64,000 nucleotides of DNA from DATFVA01 sp963721075. Lineage in GTDB: Bacteria; Bacteroidota; Ignavibacteria; Ignavibacteriales; Ignavibacteriaceae. The notes below the pieces were generated by a model. It was not told the origin of the DNA. It ran no database searches and worked only from the letters and a program-made list of their open reading frames with translations. Positions within the stretch are counted from its first letter, which is position 1. Each line of letters opens with the position of its first letter. Made by a program: the position numbers and the translations under genes. Shown here one piece after another: positions 44,198-54,210 of this stretch. The stretch lies in assembly GCA_963721075.1 (NCBI GenBank), contig CAVRHV010000005.1, forward strand, positions 451,485-515,484. Reading direction: 5' to 3'.

Positions 44198-46190
44198 CCG
44201 AAGATTGCTGCTTATAGTCCTTTTTACAATTATCAGTTTTGTGATACTGGTAATCAAACTGGTGGATATTCAGATAGTAAAAAGTGAAGAACTGAGATAC
44301 TATGCGGAGAGGCAGCAGACTTCAGTAGATAAGATAAAAGCGGAGCGCGGACTTATATACGATAGGAATAATTCTCTTCTTGTTTACAACAGGGACGACA
44401 TTACCTTCTTTGCCGATATGAGAATGACCTCAGCAGCGGATAAAATTAAAATTGCTGATAAATTTTCATCGGTATTCGGAAAATCGAAAACTCATTACCT
44501 CAACCTTATGAAAGCAAAGGGAAGGAATGTCTGCCTTGAGAAGAAAGTTTCAGGAGAAAAGGCTATCCTGCTTAAAAGTGTAAGGATGCCTTCGGTTTTT
44601 TCGGTTGACGACCCCACAAGAGTTTATTACTACAAAGATCTGGCCTCTCATATATTAGGTTATGTTAATAATAATTACAGCGGTGTAAGCGGAGTAGCCA
44701 AAACCTTTGATGATGTACTTTCAGGTGAAGATGGTGCGATGATAGTTGAGAGGGATGCCATAGGCGATATGATCACAGTTGAAGAGGAGCAGACAAAACC
44801 CGCAGTTCCGGGTCTTAATGTTTATCTCACAATTGACAAGGCTTACCAGTCGATACTTGAAGATGAACTTAAAGCAGGTGTTAAGGAGTTCGATGCAGCA
44901 TCAGGCGTTGGTATTATTATGAATCCCAATACGGGTGAAATTCTTGCATTGGCTAATGATCAGGATTTTGATCCGAATAATTACTGGGATTACTCTGACG
45001 ACCAGAGAAGAAACAGGGCAATCACTGATACCTACGAACCCGGCTCCACATTTAAATCATTTACCCTGGCTTCATTGCTTGATCAGAACCTTTGTAAAGA
45101 GAACGAAACCATTTTTGTGGAGAACGGTCGTTATAAAGTTAAGTCAGTTTATATAAGTGACACGCACGAGCATGCATACCTTTCTGTTAAAGGTATTATT
45201 GAACAGTCGAGCAATATCGGCATATCAAAGCTGGTACAGCGTCTTGATGATGAATCATTTTATAAATATGCACGCGGATTCGGGTTTGGAAATTATACTT
45301 CTATCTCTCTTCCCGGAGAAGTTAAGGGTACTCTGAAAAAACCGGATGAGTGGGGAAGTCTTACCAAAACATTTATGTCCTTTGGTTATGAAATAGCCGT
45401 AACACCTCTCCAGTTAATAACCGGATACTGTGCTATTGTGAACGGAGGGATATTGTATGAACCAAGGATACTATTAAAGGAAGTAAGCCGGGACGGAAAA
45501 ACGGTAGTAAATAATACACCGCGTCAGGTTAGAAGAGTTATATCCGAATCTACTTCACTGAGAATGAGAAAGCTTCTGGTAGGAGTTGTTGAAAACGGCA
45601 CCGGTAAAAATGCACAGATCGATGGTGTCTCAATCGGAGGAAAAACCGGAACCTCACAGCGTCTGGTAGACGGCAGCTACTCAAAGGCAAGTTATAATTC
45701 ATCATTTATAGGATTCTTTCCTGCTGAAAATCCGCAGATCGTCTGCCTTATTCTTTTAAATTCACCAAAAGTAGGAAGGTACGGAGGACTGGCAGCAGCC
45801 CCGGTATTCAAAAATGTAGTCCGGAGAATAATTGAACGTGATCCGGAAATAATAAAACCTCTGGACAATGAGAAGATTAACCAGGATCTGAAGGTTGCCG
45901 GAGTCAGAAATTCACAGGATAACGATGTTGTATATACAAATGCGGCTTACCATCAGCCGGATCCTGATCTGATTTCTATCTGCCAGGAAAAAAAGATAAT
46001 GCCTGACCTAAGTAATTATCATATAAAGGACGCTATTACAATATTATCGAGACTGGGAGTAAGGTATGTTATGAACGGAACCGGAATGGTGGTTTCACAG
46101 AGTCTTGCCCCGGGTTCTAAAATTAAGAAGGGTCAGCTTTGCAGGCTGGAATGTAAAGAGATATCAGTTAATGGTACATCTGTTTATTGA
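44190..46190 (+). CDS. ftsI: Division-specific penicillin-binding protein with PASTA domain
   Basis: A transpeptidase that crosslinks septal peptidoglycan. The 666 residues have one N-terminal membrane helix, the PBP dimer region, and the active-site motifs SxxK in EPGSTFKSF (Ser about residue 286), SSN in QSSNIGISKL (about 340) and KTG in GGKTGTSQRL (about 485). From about residue 603 one PASTA domain follows (IMPDLSNYHIKDAITILSRLG). FtsI of proteobacteria lacks PASTA; this form resembles SpoVD/PBP2x-like proteins and is seen in Bacteroidota and Chlorobi. It overlaps the ftsL and murE genes. Confidence 0.94.
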   Translation: MINRRLLLIVLFTIISFVILVIKLVDIQIVKSEELRYYAERQQTSVDKIKAERGLIYDRNNSLLVYNRDDITFFADMRMTSAADKIKIADKFSSVFGKSKTHYLNLMKAKGRNVCLEKKVSGEKAILLKSVRMPSVFSVDDPTRVYYYKDLASHILGYVNNNYSGVSGVAKTFDDVLSGEDGAMIVERDAIGDMITVEEEQTKPAVPGLNVYLTIDKAYQSILEDELKAGVKEFDAASGVGIIMNPNTGEILALANDQDFDPNNYWDYSDDQRRNRAITDTYEPGSTFKSFTLASLLDQNLCKENETIFVENGRYKVKSVYISDTHEHAYLSVKGIIEQSSNIGISKLVQRLDDESFYKYARGFGFGNYTSISLPGEVKGTLKKPDEWGSLTKTFMSFGYEIAVTPLQLITGYCAIVNGGILYEPRILLKEVSRDGKTVVNNTPRQVRRVISESTSLRMRKLLVGVVENGTGKNAQIDGVSIGGKTGTSQRLVDGSYSKASYNSSFIGFFPAENPQIVCLILLNSPKVGRYGGLAAAPVFKNVVRRIIERDPEIIKPLDNEKINQDLKVAGVRNSQDNDVVYTNAAYHQPDPDLISICQEKKIMPDLSNYHIKDAITILSRLGVRYVMNGTGMVVSQSLAPGSKIKKGQLCRLECKEISVNGTSVY

Positions 46191-47659
46191 TGGAGCTGAC
46201 TGAATTAATAAATAGTGTACATGTTATCCAGGTAGTGGGAAATGTTCAGAGAAAAGATGTTACCGGGATATTTTATGATTCGCGCAAAGTTGTTAAAGGA
46301 TCCGTATTTGTTGCAGTAAAAGGTTTTAATGTTGACGGGCACAGGTTTATAACAGATGCTCTGAACAAGGGAGCACTTGCTGTTGTACTTGAAGACAATA
46401 ATGCTGTACCCGATGAGATTTTTATACATACGGAATCTGCAAAAATTCTGGTTAAAGATACAAGGCAGGCTCTTGCTGAATTATCGAAAGGTTTTTATAA
46501 AAATATATCTGAAAAAATTAAGCTGATTGGAATAACAGGCACCAAAGGAAAAACAACTACTTCATACATAATAAAAAGTATTCTTGAAACAGCCGGAAAT
46601 AAAACCGGATTAATAGGAACGATATCAAATTATATAGGAGATAAAAAAATAGAGTCTTCGCTTACGACGCCCGAATCAAATGATCTTAATGAACTTCTGC
46701 TTGAGATGTACAACAACGGCTGCAATTATGTTGTTATGGAAGTATCATCTCATGCTCTTGCATTAAAACGTGTTTTTGGTCTCAACTTTTCGGCCGCTGT
46801 ATTCACTAATATCTCCTCAGATCACCTCGATTTCCATCAGAATTTTGAAAATTATTTATCGGCGAAAAAAATACTATTTGATAACCTGAGTTTGTCTGCA
46901 TTCGGTGTGTACAATGTTGATGATAAATCTTCCCCAAGAATCATCGAAAATAGAGTGGCTCCTCTATATTCACTAGGTAAGTTACCGGGTGCAGACTTTA
47001 ATATTAGTAACATTTCCTACGACCTTGAAGGCACTTATTTCACGATTAAAACAAACAATCAGAATTATGCAGTAACTTCATCTCTGGTCGGGGAATTCAA
47101 TGCGTATAACGCAGCATTCGCTTTTGCGGTAACTACTTTATTGGGAATAGATCCCGAGACGGCAGTAAAGGGGATCAAAAATACTCCACAGGTACCCGGG
47201 CGGTTCGAAATAACAGCCAAAGGCGAGAAGAAGATAATCATAGATTATTCTCATAATGCTGACAGCCTGGAGAAGACGCTTTTAGCCATAGGCAATATAG
47301 TTTCAGGCAAACACCCGGTGTACACAGTATTCGGCTGCGGCGGCAACAGGGATAAAACGAAACGACCTGTAATGGGAAAAATCGCTTCGGAGCTAAGCAG
47401 GAAGGTCTTCATAACTTCCGATAATCCAAGGAACGAAGATCCAATGGATATTATAAAAGATATTGAAGCCGGTATTGACAAAAAGAACTATGAAATAATT
47501 GAAGATAGGGAAGAGGCAATAAAAACGGCGATAAAACAGACAGAGTCCGACGCAGTAATTTTAGTAGCAGGCAAAGGACATGAAACTTATCAGGAGATAA
47601 AAGGAGTCAGAAGACATTTTTCCGATAGGGAAATCGCTGAGAAATATCTGAATGTATGA
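46190..47659 (+). CDS. murE: UDP-MurNAc-tripeptide synthetase MurE
   Basis: Adds the third amino acid to UDP-MurNAc-L-Ala-D-Glu. From ATG at 46190 (an in-frame TTG lies one codon upstream) the protein is 489 residues. It has the N-terminal domain FYDSRKVVKGSVFVAVKGFNVDGHRF, the ATP loop LIGITGTKGKTTTSYII and the ligand segment SDNPRNEDPMDIIKDIEAG. The DNPR motif is typical of enzymes that add meso-diaminopimelate. VAGKGHETYQEIKG is near the C-terminus. The start overlaps the ftsI stop as TGATG. Confidence 0.96.
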   Translation: MELTELINSVHVIQVVGNVQRKDVTGIFYDSRKVVKGSVFVAVKGFNVDGHRFITDALNKGALAVVLEDNNAVPDEIFIHTESAKILVKDTRQALAELSKGFYKNISEKIKLIGITGTKGKTTTSYIIKSILETAGNKTGLIGTISNYIGDKKIESSLTTPESNDLNELLLEMYNNGCNYVVMEVSSHALALKRVFGLNFSAAVFTNISSDHLDFHQNFENYLSAKKILFDNLSLSAFGVYNVDDKSSPRIIENRVAPLYSLGKLPGADFNISNISYDLEGTYFTIKTNNQNYAVTSSLVGEFNAYNAAFAFAVTTLLGIDPETAVKGIKNTPQVPGRFEITAKGEKKIIIDYSHNADSLEKTLLAIGNIVSGKHPVYTVFGCGGNRDKTKRPVMGKIASELSRKVFITSDNPRNEDPMDIIKDIEAGIDKKNYEIIEDREEAIKTAIKQTESDAVILVAGKGHETYQEIKGVRRHFSDREIAEKYLNV

Positions 47660-49044
47660 AAAGGATCGGAATAACGCTTGAGGATTTATTTAATCTGGAA
47701 TCAGCTGTTCTTTATAATCCGGATAGCTTCAGGACAATAAGAAAGGTATCTATAGATTCCAGGAATATACCGGGCAGCTGCCTGTTTATTGCCATCAAAG
47801 GTGAAAGATTTGATGGTCATAATTTTATAGATAATGCAGTTTCTAACGGTGCGGAAGCTGTTCTGGTTAATAAAATGAAGTTAAATAAACTGGGGGATTT
47901 AGATATTCCGGTAGTAGCTGTTGAAGATACAGTTAAAGCTTTAGGTGAACTGGCCGGAGTCTGGAGGAAAAAGTTAAGTACGAAAATAATCGGGATAACC
48001 GGTAGTGCAGGTAAAACATCAACAAAAGAGATGGTGGCCATGCTGTTAAGTACAAAATATAAGGTTAACAAAACTATTGCTAACCACAACAACCACATCG
48101 GTGTTCCTCTGACTCTCTTCAGCACAAACGAGAAGCATGATGTACTGGTTGCGGAACTTGGTACAAATCATTTCGGGGAAATTGAATACACGGCGAATAT
48201 AGCTCTTCCGGATTATGCAATGATAACTAATATAGGAGATTCTCATCTTGAGTTCTTATTGAACAGAAAAGGTGTGCTCAGAGAAAAATCGGCACTTTTC
48301 AAAGCAACTGCTGAGATGAACGGGACTCTCATTATTAATGAGGATGACAAATTATTAAAGAAAACAGCCGGAAATTATAAAAAGAAAGTTACTTACGGGT
48401 TCAACTCAAATTCTGCTGTAAGAGGTAAGGTTTGCGGAATTACTGAGGATGGAAGATCTGAAATTGAGATTACTTATAAAAGGAATAAACTCAAGGTCGA
48501 TATGCCGCTTTACGGAGAGGCTAATGCAAAAAACTTCCTTGCAGCAGCAGCAGTAGCGTTTACCATGGGATTGTCTGTAAAGGAAGTAACGGCCGGATTG
48601 AGCAAACTCAGGCAGGTTGAAAAGAGATTAAATGTTAAGCGCGGTAAAAATATTCTTCTGATTGATGACACCTACAACGCCAGTCCTGTTTCAATGAAAG
48701 AAGCAATGAACCTGGCAGGTAAGATAAAGTTGTACGACAGGAAAATTGCGATCCTGGGAGATATGCGTGAGCTTGGTGATGAAGCCGTAGAATTTCATCG
48801 GAAATTAGCTTCATCGGTTAAGGCGAATAAGTTCAGCGAAGTTTATCTGATCGGGCCGCTTATGAAAAACCTGTATGCGGAATTAAAAAATGAATCATTT
48901 AATGTGAAGTACTTCAGCGGCCGTAAGAAGCTTAATGATTTTCTTAAGAAACAGGACTTAAGTAAATCCGTAATACTTGTAAAAGGTTCAAGGGGAATGA
49001 AGATGGAAGAATTTGTCAGAACAATTGAAGAAAAAACCGGATAA
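47656..49044 (+). CDS. murF: UDP-MurNAc-pentapeptide synthetase MurF
   Basis: Adds D-Ala-D-Ala to the UDP-MurNAc-tripeptide. The 462 residues carry SIDSRNIPGSCLFIAIKGERFDGHNF, the ATP loop IIGITGSAGKTSTKEMVA, the ligase signature TIANHNNHIGVPLTLF and DDTYNASPVSMKEAM. The start ATG shares ATGA with the murE stop. Confidence 0.96.
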   Translation: MKRIGITLEDLFNLESAVLYNPDSFRTIRKVSIDSRNIPGSCLFIAIKGERFDGHNFIDNAVSNGAEAVLVNKMKLNKLGDLDIPVVAVEDTVKALGELAGVWRKKLSTKIIGITGSAGKTSTKEMVAMLLSTKYKVNKTIANHNNHIGVPLTLFSTNEKHDVLVAELGTNHFGEIEYTANIALPDYAMITNIGDSHLEFLLNRKGVLREKSALFKATAEMNGTLIINEDDKLLKKTAGNYKKKVTYGFNSNSAVRGKVCGITEDGRSEIEITYKRNKLKVDMPLYGEANAKNFLAAAAVAFTMGLSVKEVTAGLSKLRQVEKRLNVKRGKNILLIDDTYNASPVSMKEAMNLAGKIKLYDRKIAILGDMRELGDEAVEFHRKLASSVKANKFSEVYLIGPLMKNLYAELKNESFNVKYFSGRKKLNDFLKKQDLSKSVILVKGSRGMKMEEFVRTIEEKTG

Positions 49045-49046
49045 TA

Positions 49047-50156
49047 ATGCTTTACTTTTTGTCGGAATATATAAATAAAGTTTTTAATCCTCCCGGATTC
49101 GATGTTTTCCGGTTTATTACTTTCAGGTCGGCTCTTTCGGCAATTACCGCCTTATTTTTGTCATTTTACCTGGGACCAAAAATCATCCGTGTGCTTCAAA
49201 AGCACCAGATCGGTGAAGCCAAAAAGATAGATGGACCAAAGTTTCACTGGTCAAAAGCCGGCACTCCAACAATGGGAGGACTGATCATAATTCTGTGCGT
49301 CGTGATCCCGGTGCTGCTGTGGTCAAATATCCTGAGCATTTACATCATTCTGATCTTATCAGGTACAATTTGGCTGAGCGCTGTCGGATTCCTTGATGAT
49401 TATCTGAAGGTTGTAAAAAAACTCCCGAACGGCTTAATAGCACGTTATAAACTGCTTGGACAAATAATTATTGGACTTATTATCGGTTCGGTAATCTATT
49501 TTGCTCCGCAGTTTGAAGGAATACATTCGCTGACTACGGTACCGTTCCTTAAGAATGTTAACTTCGATTTTTCGTTCTTTTATATCCCAGTGGTTGTATT
49601 TATCATAACCGCAACATCAAATGCGGTGAATTTGACAGACGGACTGGATGGTCTGGCGATCGGAGTAATTACAATTGTTATGCTTACTCTCGCAATTATC
49701 AGCTATGTGAGCGGTAACTCGATTTTCTCAAATTATCTGAATATAATTTATCTGCCGGGAGCGGGTGAGCTAACAGTTTTTGTGGCTGCTCTTGTAGGTG
49801 CGTCGCTTGGGTTTCTATGGTTTAACTCTTATCCGGCCCAGGTTTTTATGGGGGATACAGGTTCGCTGGCACTGGGCGGTGCTTTCGGAATTCTTGCTGT
49901 TCTTATAAAAAAAGAGCTGCTGATACCGATACTGGGAGGAATATTTTTCCTGGAGACAATATCGGTCATAATTCAGAGAGTTTATTTCAAGGTGACAAAA
50001 AAGAAATATGGTGAAGGAAGAAGAGTTTTCAAGATGGCTCCGATCCATCATCATTTTGAAATGATGGGCTGGCCTGAGCCCAAGATAGTGATCAGGTTTT
50101 ATATAATAGCAATTATACTGGCCATAATTAGTCTGGCCTCATTTAAGATAAGATAA
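49047..50156 (+). CDS. mraY: Phospho-MurNAc-pentapeptide transferase MraY
   Basis: Transfers phospho-MurNAc-pentapeptide to undecaprenyl phosphate to form lipid I. The 369 residues are mostly membrane helices with GTPTMGGL, FLDDYLKV, SNAVNLTDGLDGLAIG, MGDTGSLALGG and the C-terminal APIHHHFEMMGW segment. All MraY active-site motifs are present. The ATG follows the murF stop by two bases. Confidence 0.97.
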   Translation: MLYFLSEYINKVFNPPGFDVFRFITFRSALSAITALFLSFYLGPKIIRVLQKHQIGEAKKIDGPKFHWSKAGTPTMGGLIIILCVVIPVLLWSNILSIYIILILSGTIWLSAVGFLDDYLKVVKKLPNGLIARYKLLGQIIIGLIIGSVIYFAPQFEGIHSLTTVPFLKNVNFDFSFFYIPVVVFIITATSNAVNLTDGLDGLAIGVITIVMLTLAIISYVSGNSIFSNYLNIIYLPGAGELTVFVAALVGASLGFLWFNSYPAQVFMGDTGSLALGGAFGILAVLIKKELLIPILGGIFFLETISVIIQRVYFKVTKKKYGEGRRVFKMAPIHHHFEMMGWPEPKIVIRFYIIAIILAIISLASFKIR

Positions 50157-50159
50157 AAA

Positions 50160-51506
50160 ATGAACATTGCAGGTAAAAAAGTAACTGTAGTAGGGGCTAA
50201 AAGAAGCGGTGCCGGTGCGGCAAAACTAATTGCCCGACTCGGCGGTCAGCCTTTTGTAACCGACTCAGCTTCAGGCAAAGCGCTGGATGAATACCTGGAA
50301 ATTCTCCGTTCAAACAAAATTGAATTTGAGACAGGGCAGCATTCTGAAAGAGCATTAGAATGCGACCTTATGGTTGTTAGTCCCGGTGTTCCTTCAGATG
50401 CCGATATAATAAAAAAAGCAAGAGAGAAAAAGATTAAGATTATCGGCGAGCTTGAACTCGCTTCTTCTGTCTGCAAAGGAAACATTATTGCGATAACTGG
50501 AACGAATGGGAAAACCACAACCACCAGTCTTTGCGGTCATCTTTTTAATGTATGCGGTAAGAAAACGTACACCGCAGGTAATATAGGCTTCGCATTTTCT
50601 GAAATTGCTCATGATGTTAAGGAAGATGAATTTGTTGCACTTGAGGTTTCGAGTTTTCAGCTTGACCTGATAGATCAGTTCAAGCCGAAGATTGCGATGA
50701 TATTGAATATTACTCCCGATCATCTGAACCGGTATGAGAACAAGCTTGAAAATTATATTAAATCGAAACTGAATATTTACCGAAATCAGGATGAAAATGA
50801 TTTTCTTATTCTGAATAAGGATAATGAGACACTTATGAATTCTGTACAGAAGCATAAAAGCAAATCATTTTATTTTTCCTTAAAGGAGACGCTGAACAAC
50901 GGTACTTACTTGTCGGGTGAAGATATATTTTTTAACAGGGAAAGCAGCCTTGAATTCAGCTGTAAAGTAACGGATATAAATCTGATTGGAGAACATAATA
51001 TTGCAAATGCAATGGCTGTAGTAACGGCGGCTAAATTGTTCGGACTTGATAACGATAAAATTATTAAAGCCTTACGGACGTTTGAGGGGGTTGAGCACAG
51101 ACTTGAGTTTGTGAGAGAAATTGAAGGCGTGAAATATATTAATGATTCAAAAGCTACTAACGTCGATTCGGTCTGGTACGCACTGAAGGGCTTTACAGGA
51201 CAGATATTTCTGATTCTCGGCGGTCAGGATAAAGGCAACGATTACAACCAGATCAGACCACTGGTACTTGAAAAAGTAATAAAAATTTATGCAATAGGTT
51301 CTTCAGCGGATAAAGTATTCAATTTCTTCCATAAAGATATTAAAGTCGAAGTTAAGCAGACTATGGAAGATGTTGTTCATGCAGCGAACCTGGAAGCAAG
51401 GCCAGGTGACATAGTATTACTCTCACCGGCCTGTGCAAGCTTCGATATGTTTGATAATTATGAACATCGCGGAAAAGTATTCAAGGAAGCGGTAAATAAA
51501 TTATAA
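50160..51506 (+). CDS. murD: UDP-MurNAc-L-alanine:D-glutamate ligase MurD
   Basis: Adds D-Glu to UDP-MurNAc-L-Ala. The 448 residues have a nucleotide-binding N-terminal region (VTVVGAKRSGAGAAKLIARLGGQPFVTDS), the ATP loop IIAITGTNGKTTTTSL, VALEVSSFQLDLI, NITPDHLNRY, and the ligand segment KYINDSKATNVDSVWYAL with LILGGQDKGNDY. The C-terminal VLLSPACASFDMFDNYEHRGK is normal. Confidence 0.97.
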   Translation: MNIAGKKVTVVGAKRSGAGAAKLIARLGGQPFVTDSASGKALDEYLEILRSNKIEFETGQHSERALECDLMVVSPGVPSDADIIKKAREKKIKIIGELELASSVCKGNIIAITGTNGKTTTTSLCGHLFNVCGKKTYTAGNIGFAFSEIAHDVKEDEFVALEVSSFQLDLIDQFKPKIAMILNITPDHLNRYENKLENYIKSKLNIYRNQDENDFLILNKDNETLMNSVQKHKSKSFYFSLKETLNNGTYLSGEDIFFNRESSLEFSCKVTDINLIGEHNIANAMAVVTAAKLFGLDNDKIIKALRTFEGVEHRLEFVREIEGVKYINDSKATNVDSVWYALKGFTGQIFLILGGQDKGNDYNQIRPLVLEKVIKIYAIGSSADKVFNFFHKDIKVEVKQTMEDVVHAANLEARPGDIVLLSPACASFDMFDNYEHRGKVFKEAVNKL

Positions 51507-52627
51507 TGAAAAAACTGGCATTAACAATATTTCTTGATGCATTTGTGCTGACCCTTTTAGGACTGGTACTCGTAATGAGTGCAAGCAGCACCTACAGCGC
51601 CTTCAAGTTTGACAGTCTTTTTCATCTATTTAATTCGCATTTCTTTAAGGTTATTGTAGGTATCTTCCTGATGATAGCTTTTGCGATGATTCCATATGAG
51701 ATATACAAAGAATTCAGCAAGCCGGTTTTAATCTCTGCAGTTGCTCTGCTTGTACTGACAATGATAATTGCACCCGATATCAAGGGAGCAGGGCGCTGGA
51801 TAAACCTCGGGTTTATCACATTTCAGCCGTCTGATTTCGCCAGGCTGGCGCTTATAGTTCACCTTGCTGCATTACTTGAGAGCAAAGGTAAAGAAATTCA
51901 GGATTTTAAGAACGGATTCATATATCTGTTCATCTGGGTAATGATAGTTGCAGGTTTAATATTTATTCAGCCGAATCTGAGCAACGGAATTCTGGTACTC
52001 ATAATTTCTCTGACAATTTTATTTGTAGGCGGTGCTAAGATACAGCATATACTAGGTTCAATGGGAGTATGTGCATTTGCCGGAGGTATCGGTGCGATGC
52101 TGTTTTCTCACTCGCGCGAAAGAATTTTAACATTTATTCACAGCTTCAGCAGCGGCGGTGATATAAATATTCAGGTTAAACAGGCTTTATTAGGTTTGGG
52201 CAGCGGCGGCATTCTTGGTGTTGGAATGGGCCACAGCAGACAGAGCAATCTCTTCCTCCCCGAAGCTTACGGTGACTTCATTTTCGCTATTCTCGGGGAA
52301 GAACTCGGGTTCATTGGTTCAGTGATAGTTCTATTTGCTTATCTTGTTCTATTTGTTGCCGGAATTCTGATTGCAAAAAAATGTAAAGATGTGTTCGGGC
52401 AGCTCCTCGCATTCGGAATTTCGATTTCGGTACTGGTTAATGCGTTCATTAACGTTGCAGTGGCCACAGGTTTAGTACCGACAACAGGTCTGCCGCTCCC
52501 TTTTATTAGTTACGGTGGTACATCTTTGATATTTATGTGTATATCAACAGGAATACTTGTGAATATAGGAATGACCAATGCGATGATTCAGAACAGAAAA
52601 AATAATGCTCAGGCGGTTCAGGATTAA
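51506..52627 (+). CDS. ftsW: SEDS glycosyltransferase FtsW
   Basis: A polytopic SEDS protein that polymerises septal peptidoglycan with FtsI. The 373 residues hold about ten helices with GAGRWINLGFITFQPSDFARLALI, FIQPNLSNGILVLIIS, GHSRQSNLFLPEAYGDFIFAILGEELGFIG and TGLPLPFISYGGTSLIF. The Asp-containing loop expected of the family catalytic site is present in the second half. The ATG overlaps the murD stop by one base (TAATG). Confidence 0.96.
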   Translation: MKKLALTIFLDAFVLTLLGLVLVMSASSTYSAFKFDSLFHLFNSHFFKVIVGIFLMIAFAMIPYEIYKEFSKPVLISAVALLVLTMIIAPDIKGAGRWINLGFITFQPSDFARLALIVHLAALLESKGKEIQDFKNGFIYLFIWVMIVAGLIFIQPNLSNGILVLIISLTILFVGGAKIQHILGSMGVCAFAGGIGAMLFSHSRERILTFIHSFSSGGDINIQVKQALLGLGSGGILGVGMGHSRQSNLFLPEAYGDFIFAILGEELGFIGSVIVLFAYLVLFVAGILIAKKCKDVFGQLLAFGISISVLVNAFINVAVATGLVPTTGLPLPFISYGGTSLIFMCISTGILVNIGMTNAMIQNRKNNAQAVQD

Positions 52628-52630
52628 CTA

Positions 52631-53734
52631 ATGGCATCATCAAAAACAGGATACAGGTTTTTATTTGCGGGAGGAGGAACAGGAGGGCATCTGTTTCCTG
52701 CTGTTGCTGTTGCCGAAAAAATTAAAGCAAAGATTCCGGAAGCTGATATTTTGTTCGTGGGTACAAAAAATAAAATTGAAGGAAGAGTAGTTCCCAAACT
52801 TGGATACAAATTCAGGTCGATATGGATCAAAGGATTCAGCCGGCAGTTTAACATTGAGAATCTTCTTTTCCCCGTAAAACTGATTGTGTCATTATTTCAG
52901 TCGATCATGATAAATATGAGTTTCAGGCCCAAGGTTGCAATCGGTTCAGGCGGGTACGTCTCCGGTCCTGCTATCTGGGGATCGTCTGTTATGGGAGCAA
53001 AAATAATTTTGCTCGAACAGAACAGTTATCCCGGAGTAACAACAAGACTGCTCGAAAAATACGCCGATGAAATCCATGTAAGTTATTCCGATTCGGAGAA
53101 GTATCTGAGATTCAAAGATAAGATTAAGGTAACAGGAAACCCGGTGCGTGAGAGTCTTGGTGAAAAGGACAAAGAAAAAGCACTGAAGCATTATAATCTG
53201 ACTCCGGATAAAAAAACACTGTTAGTGTTGGGCGGGAGTCTTGGTGCAGCCTCAATCAATGAAGCTGTTGCCGCTTCTGTGGATGCTTTGAAAGAGAAAG
53301 GACTCCAGGTAATCTGGCAGACCGGAAGTATGTATTATGAGAAGTACAGCAAGCTTAATGGCAACGGAATTCACGTGCTTCCCTTTATCGAAGATATGAA
53401 CCTGGCTTATTCAGCAGCAGATATAGTTGTTGCCAGGGCCGGTGCAACTACTATAGCGGAACTGCTTGTGCTTGGTATACCATCTGTGCTGGTTCCTTCT
53501 CCTAATGTTGCAGAGAATCATCAGTACTATAATGCTAAATCACTTGAAGATGAAAATGCAGCATTACTGATTGAAGATAAAGATGTAAAGAACATTTTGG
53601 CGGAGAAGATAATTTCGACAATATTTGATGTCAATAAATTAGAAAATTTGAAAACAAATGCGGGCAGACTTGCGAAACCTGATGCTGCTTCATTAATAGC
53701 GGATAGTGCAATAAAATTTGCAGACGCAATATGA
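52631..53734 (+). CDS. murG: UDP-GlcNAc:lipid I GlcNAc transferase MurG
   Basis: Converts lipid I to lipid II on the inner face of the membrane. The 367 residues are a GT28-fold protein: the first glycine loop LFAGGGTGGHLFPAVAVAEKI, the membrane-facing basic region, VAIGSGGYVSGPAIWG, VTGNPVRESL, VLGGSLGAASINE and VVARAGATTIAELLVLGIPSVLVPSPNVAENHQYYNA. The gene is between ftsW and an unknown membrane protein. Confidence 0.97.
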   Translation: MASSKTGYRFLFAGGGTGGHLFPAVAVAEKIKAKIPEADILFVGTKNKIEGRVVPKLGYKFRSIWIKGFSRQFNIENLLFPVKLIVSLFQSIMINMSFRPKVAIGSGGYVSGPAIWGSSVMGAKIILLEQNSYPGVTTRLLEKYADEIHVSYSDSEKYLRFKDKIKVTGNPVRESLGEKDKEKALKHYNLTPDKKTLLVLGGSLGAASINEAVAASVDALKEKGLQVIWQTGSMYYEKYSKLNGNGIHVLPFIEDMNLAYSAADIVVARAGATTIAELLVLGIPSVLVPSPNVAENHQYYNAKSLEDENAALLIEDKDVKNILAEKIISTIFDVNKLENLKTNAGRLAKPDAASLIADSAIKFADAI

Positions 53735-54210
53735 ACACTGATGAATTAAATACAAAAGAGACCTTTAAGTATAATATGTCTTTCTATTATCAGTCGACCA
53801 TCATTTACTTAGTTGTATTTGCTCTTTACCTGGTCATCCGGGGAGAGTTTGTTGAGGAAACTTTTACTCTGATCACGAAAGATCCAATTATTTATCTGCT
53901 TGGCGCTATTGTGATTATTTCACTGGTAAGTCTGCTTTATAATATTTATAAGAATAAATACCTGGAAATAGGCGGGGAAGGAATTGCCTTTGTAACCAGA
54001 TTCGGCGAAAAGAAAATATTACTTGATCAGATAAAAAGAGTGAAAATCTCCAGACAGAGAGAAAGAATACATAATCATGCATTCAGACTTGTAAGAATAA
54101 AATTAAAAAACAGAAGACGCTCAGTAATTATAAGACCTTATGACTACGAGAATGAGGAGAAATTATTGAGGAAGTTTGAACTACTAAAAGCACGGATTGA
54201 AGAAGTTTAA
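53731..54210 (+). CDS. Unknown two-helix membrane protein inside the dcw cluster
   Basis: A 159-residue protein with a short N-terminal region, two membrane helices (STIIYLVVFALYLVI and IIYLLGAIVIISLVSLLYNIY), then a basic cytoplasmic domain: YLEIGGEGIAFVTRFGEKKILLDQIKRVKISRQRER...FRLVRIKLKNRRRSVIIRPYDYENEEKLLRKFELLKARIEE. The pattern of strands resembles a bacterial PH-like (DUF304-type) domain; this is a guess from shape. The ATG shares ATGA with the murG stop, and the TAA shares one base with the murC ATG, so it is fully part of the operon. Confidence 0.85.
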   Translation: MNTDELNTKETFKYNMSFYYQSTIIYLVVFALYLVIRGEFVEETFTLITKDPIIYLLGAIVIISLVSLLYNIYKNKYLEIGGEGIAFVTRFGEKKILLDQIKRVKISRQRERIHNHAFRLVRIKLKNRRRSVIIRPYDYENEEKLLRKFELLKARIEEV

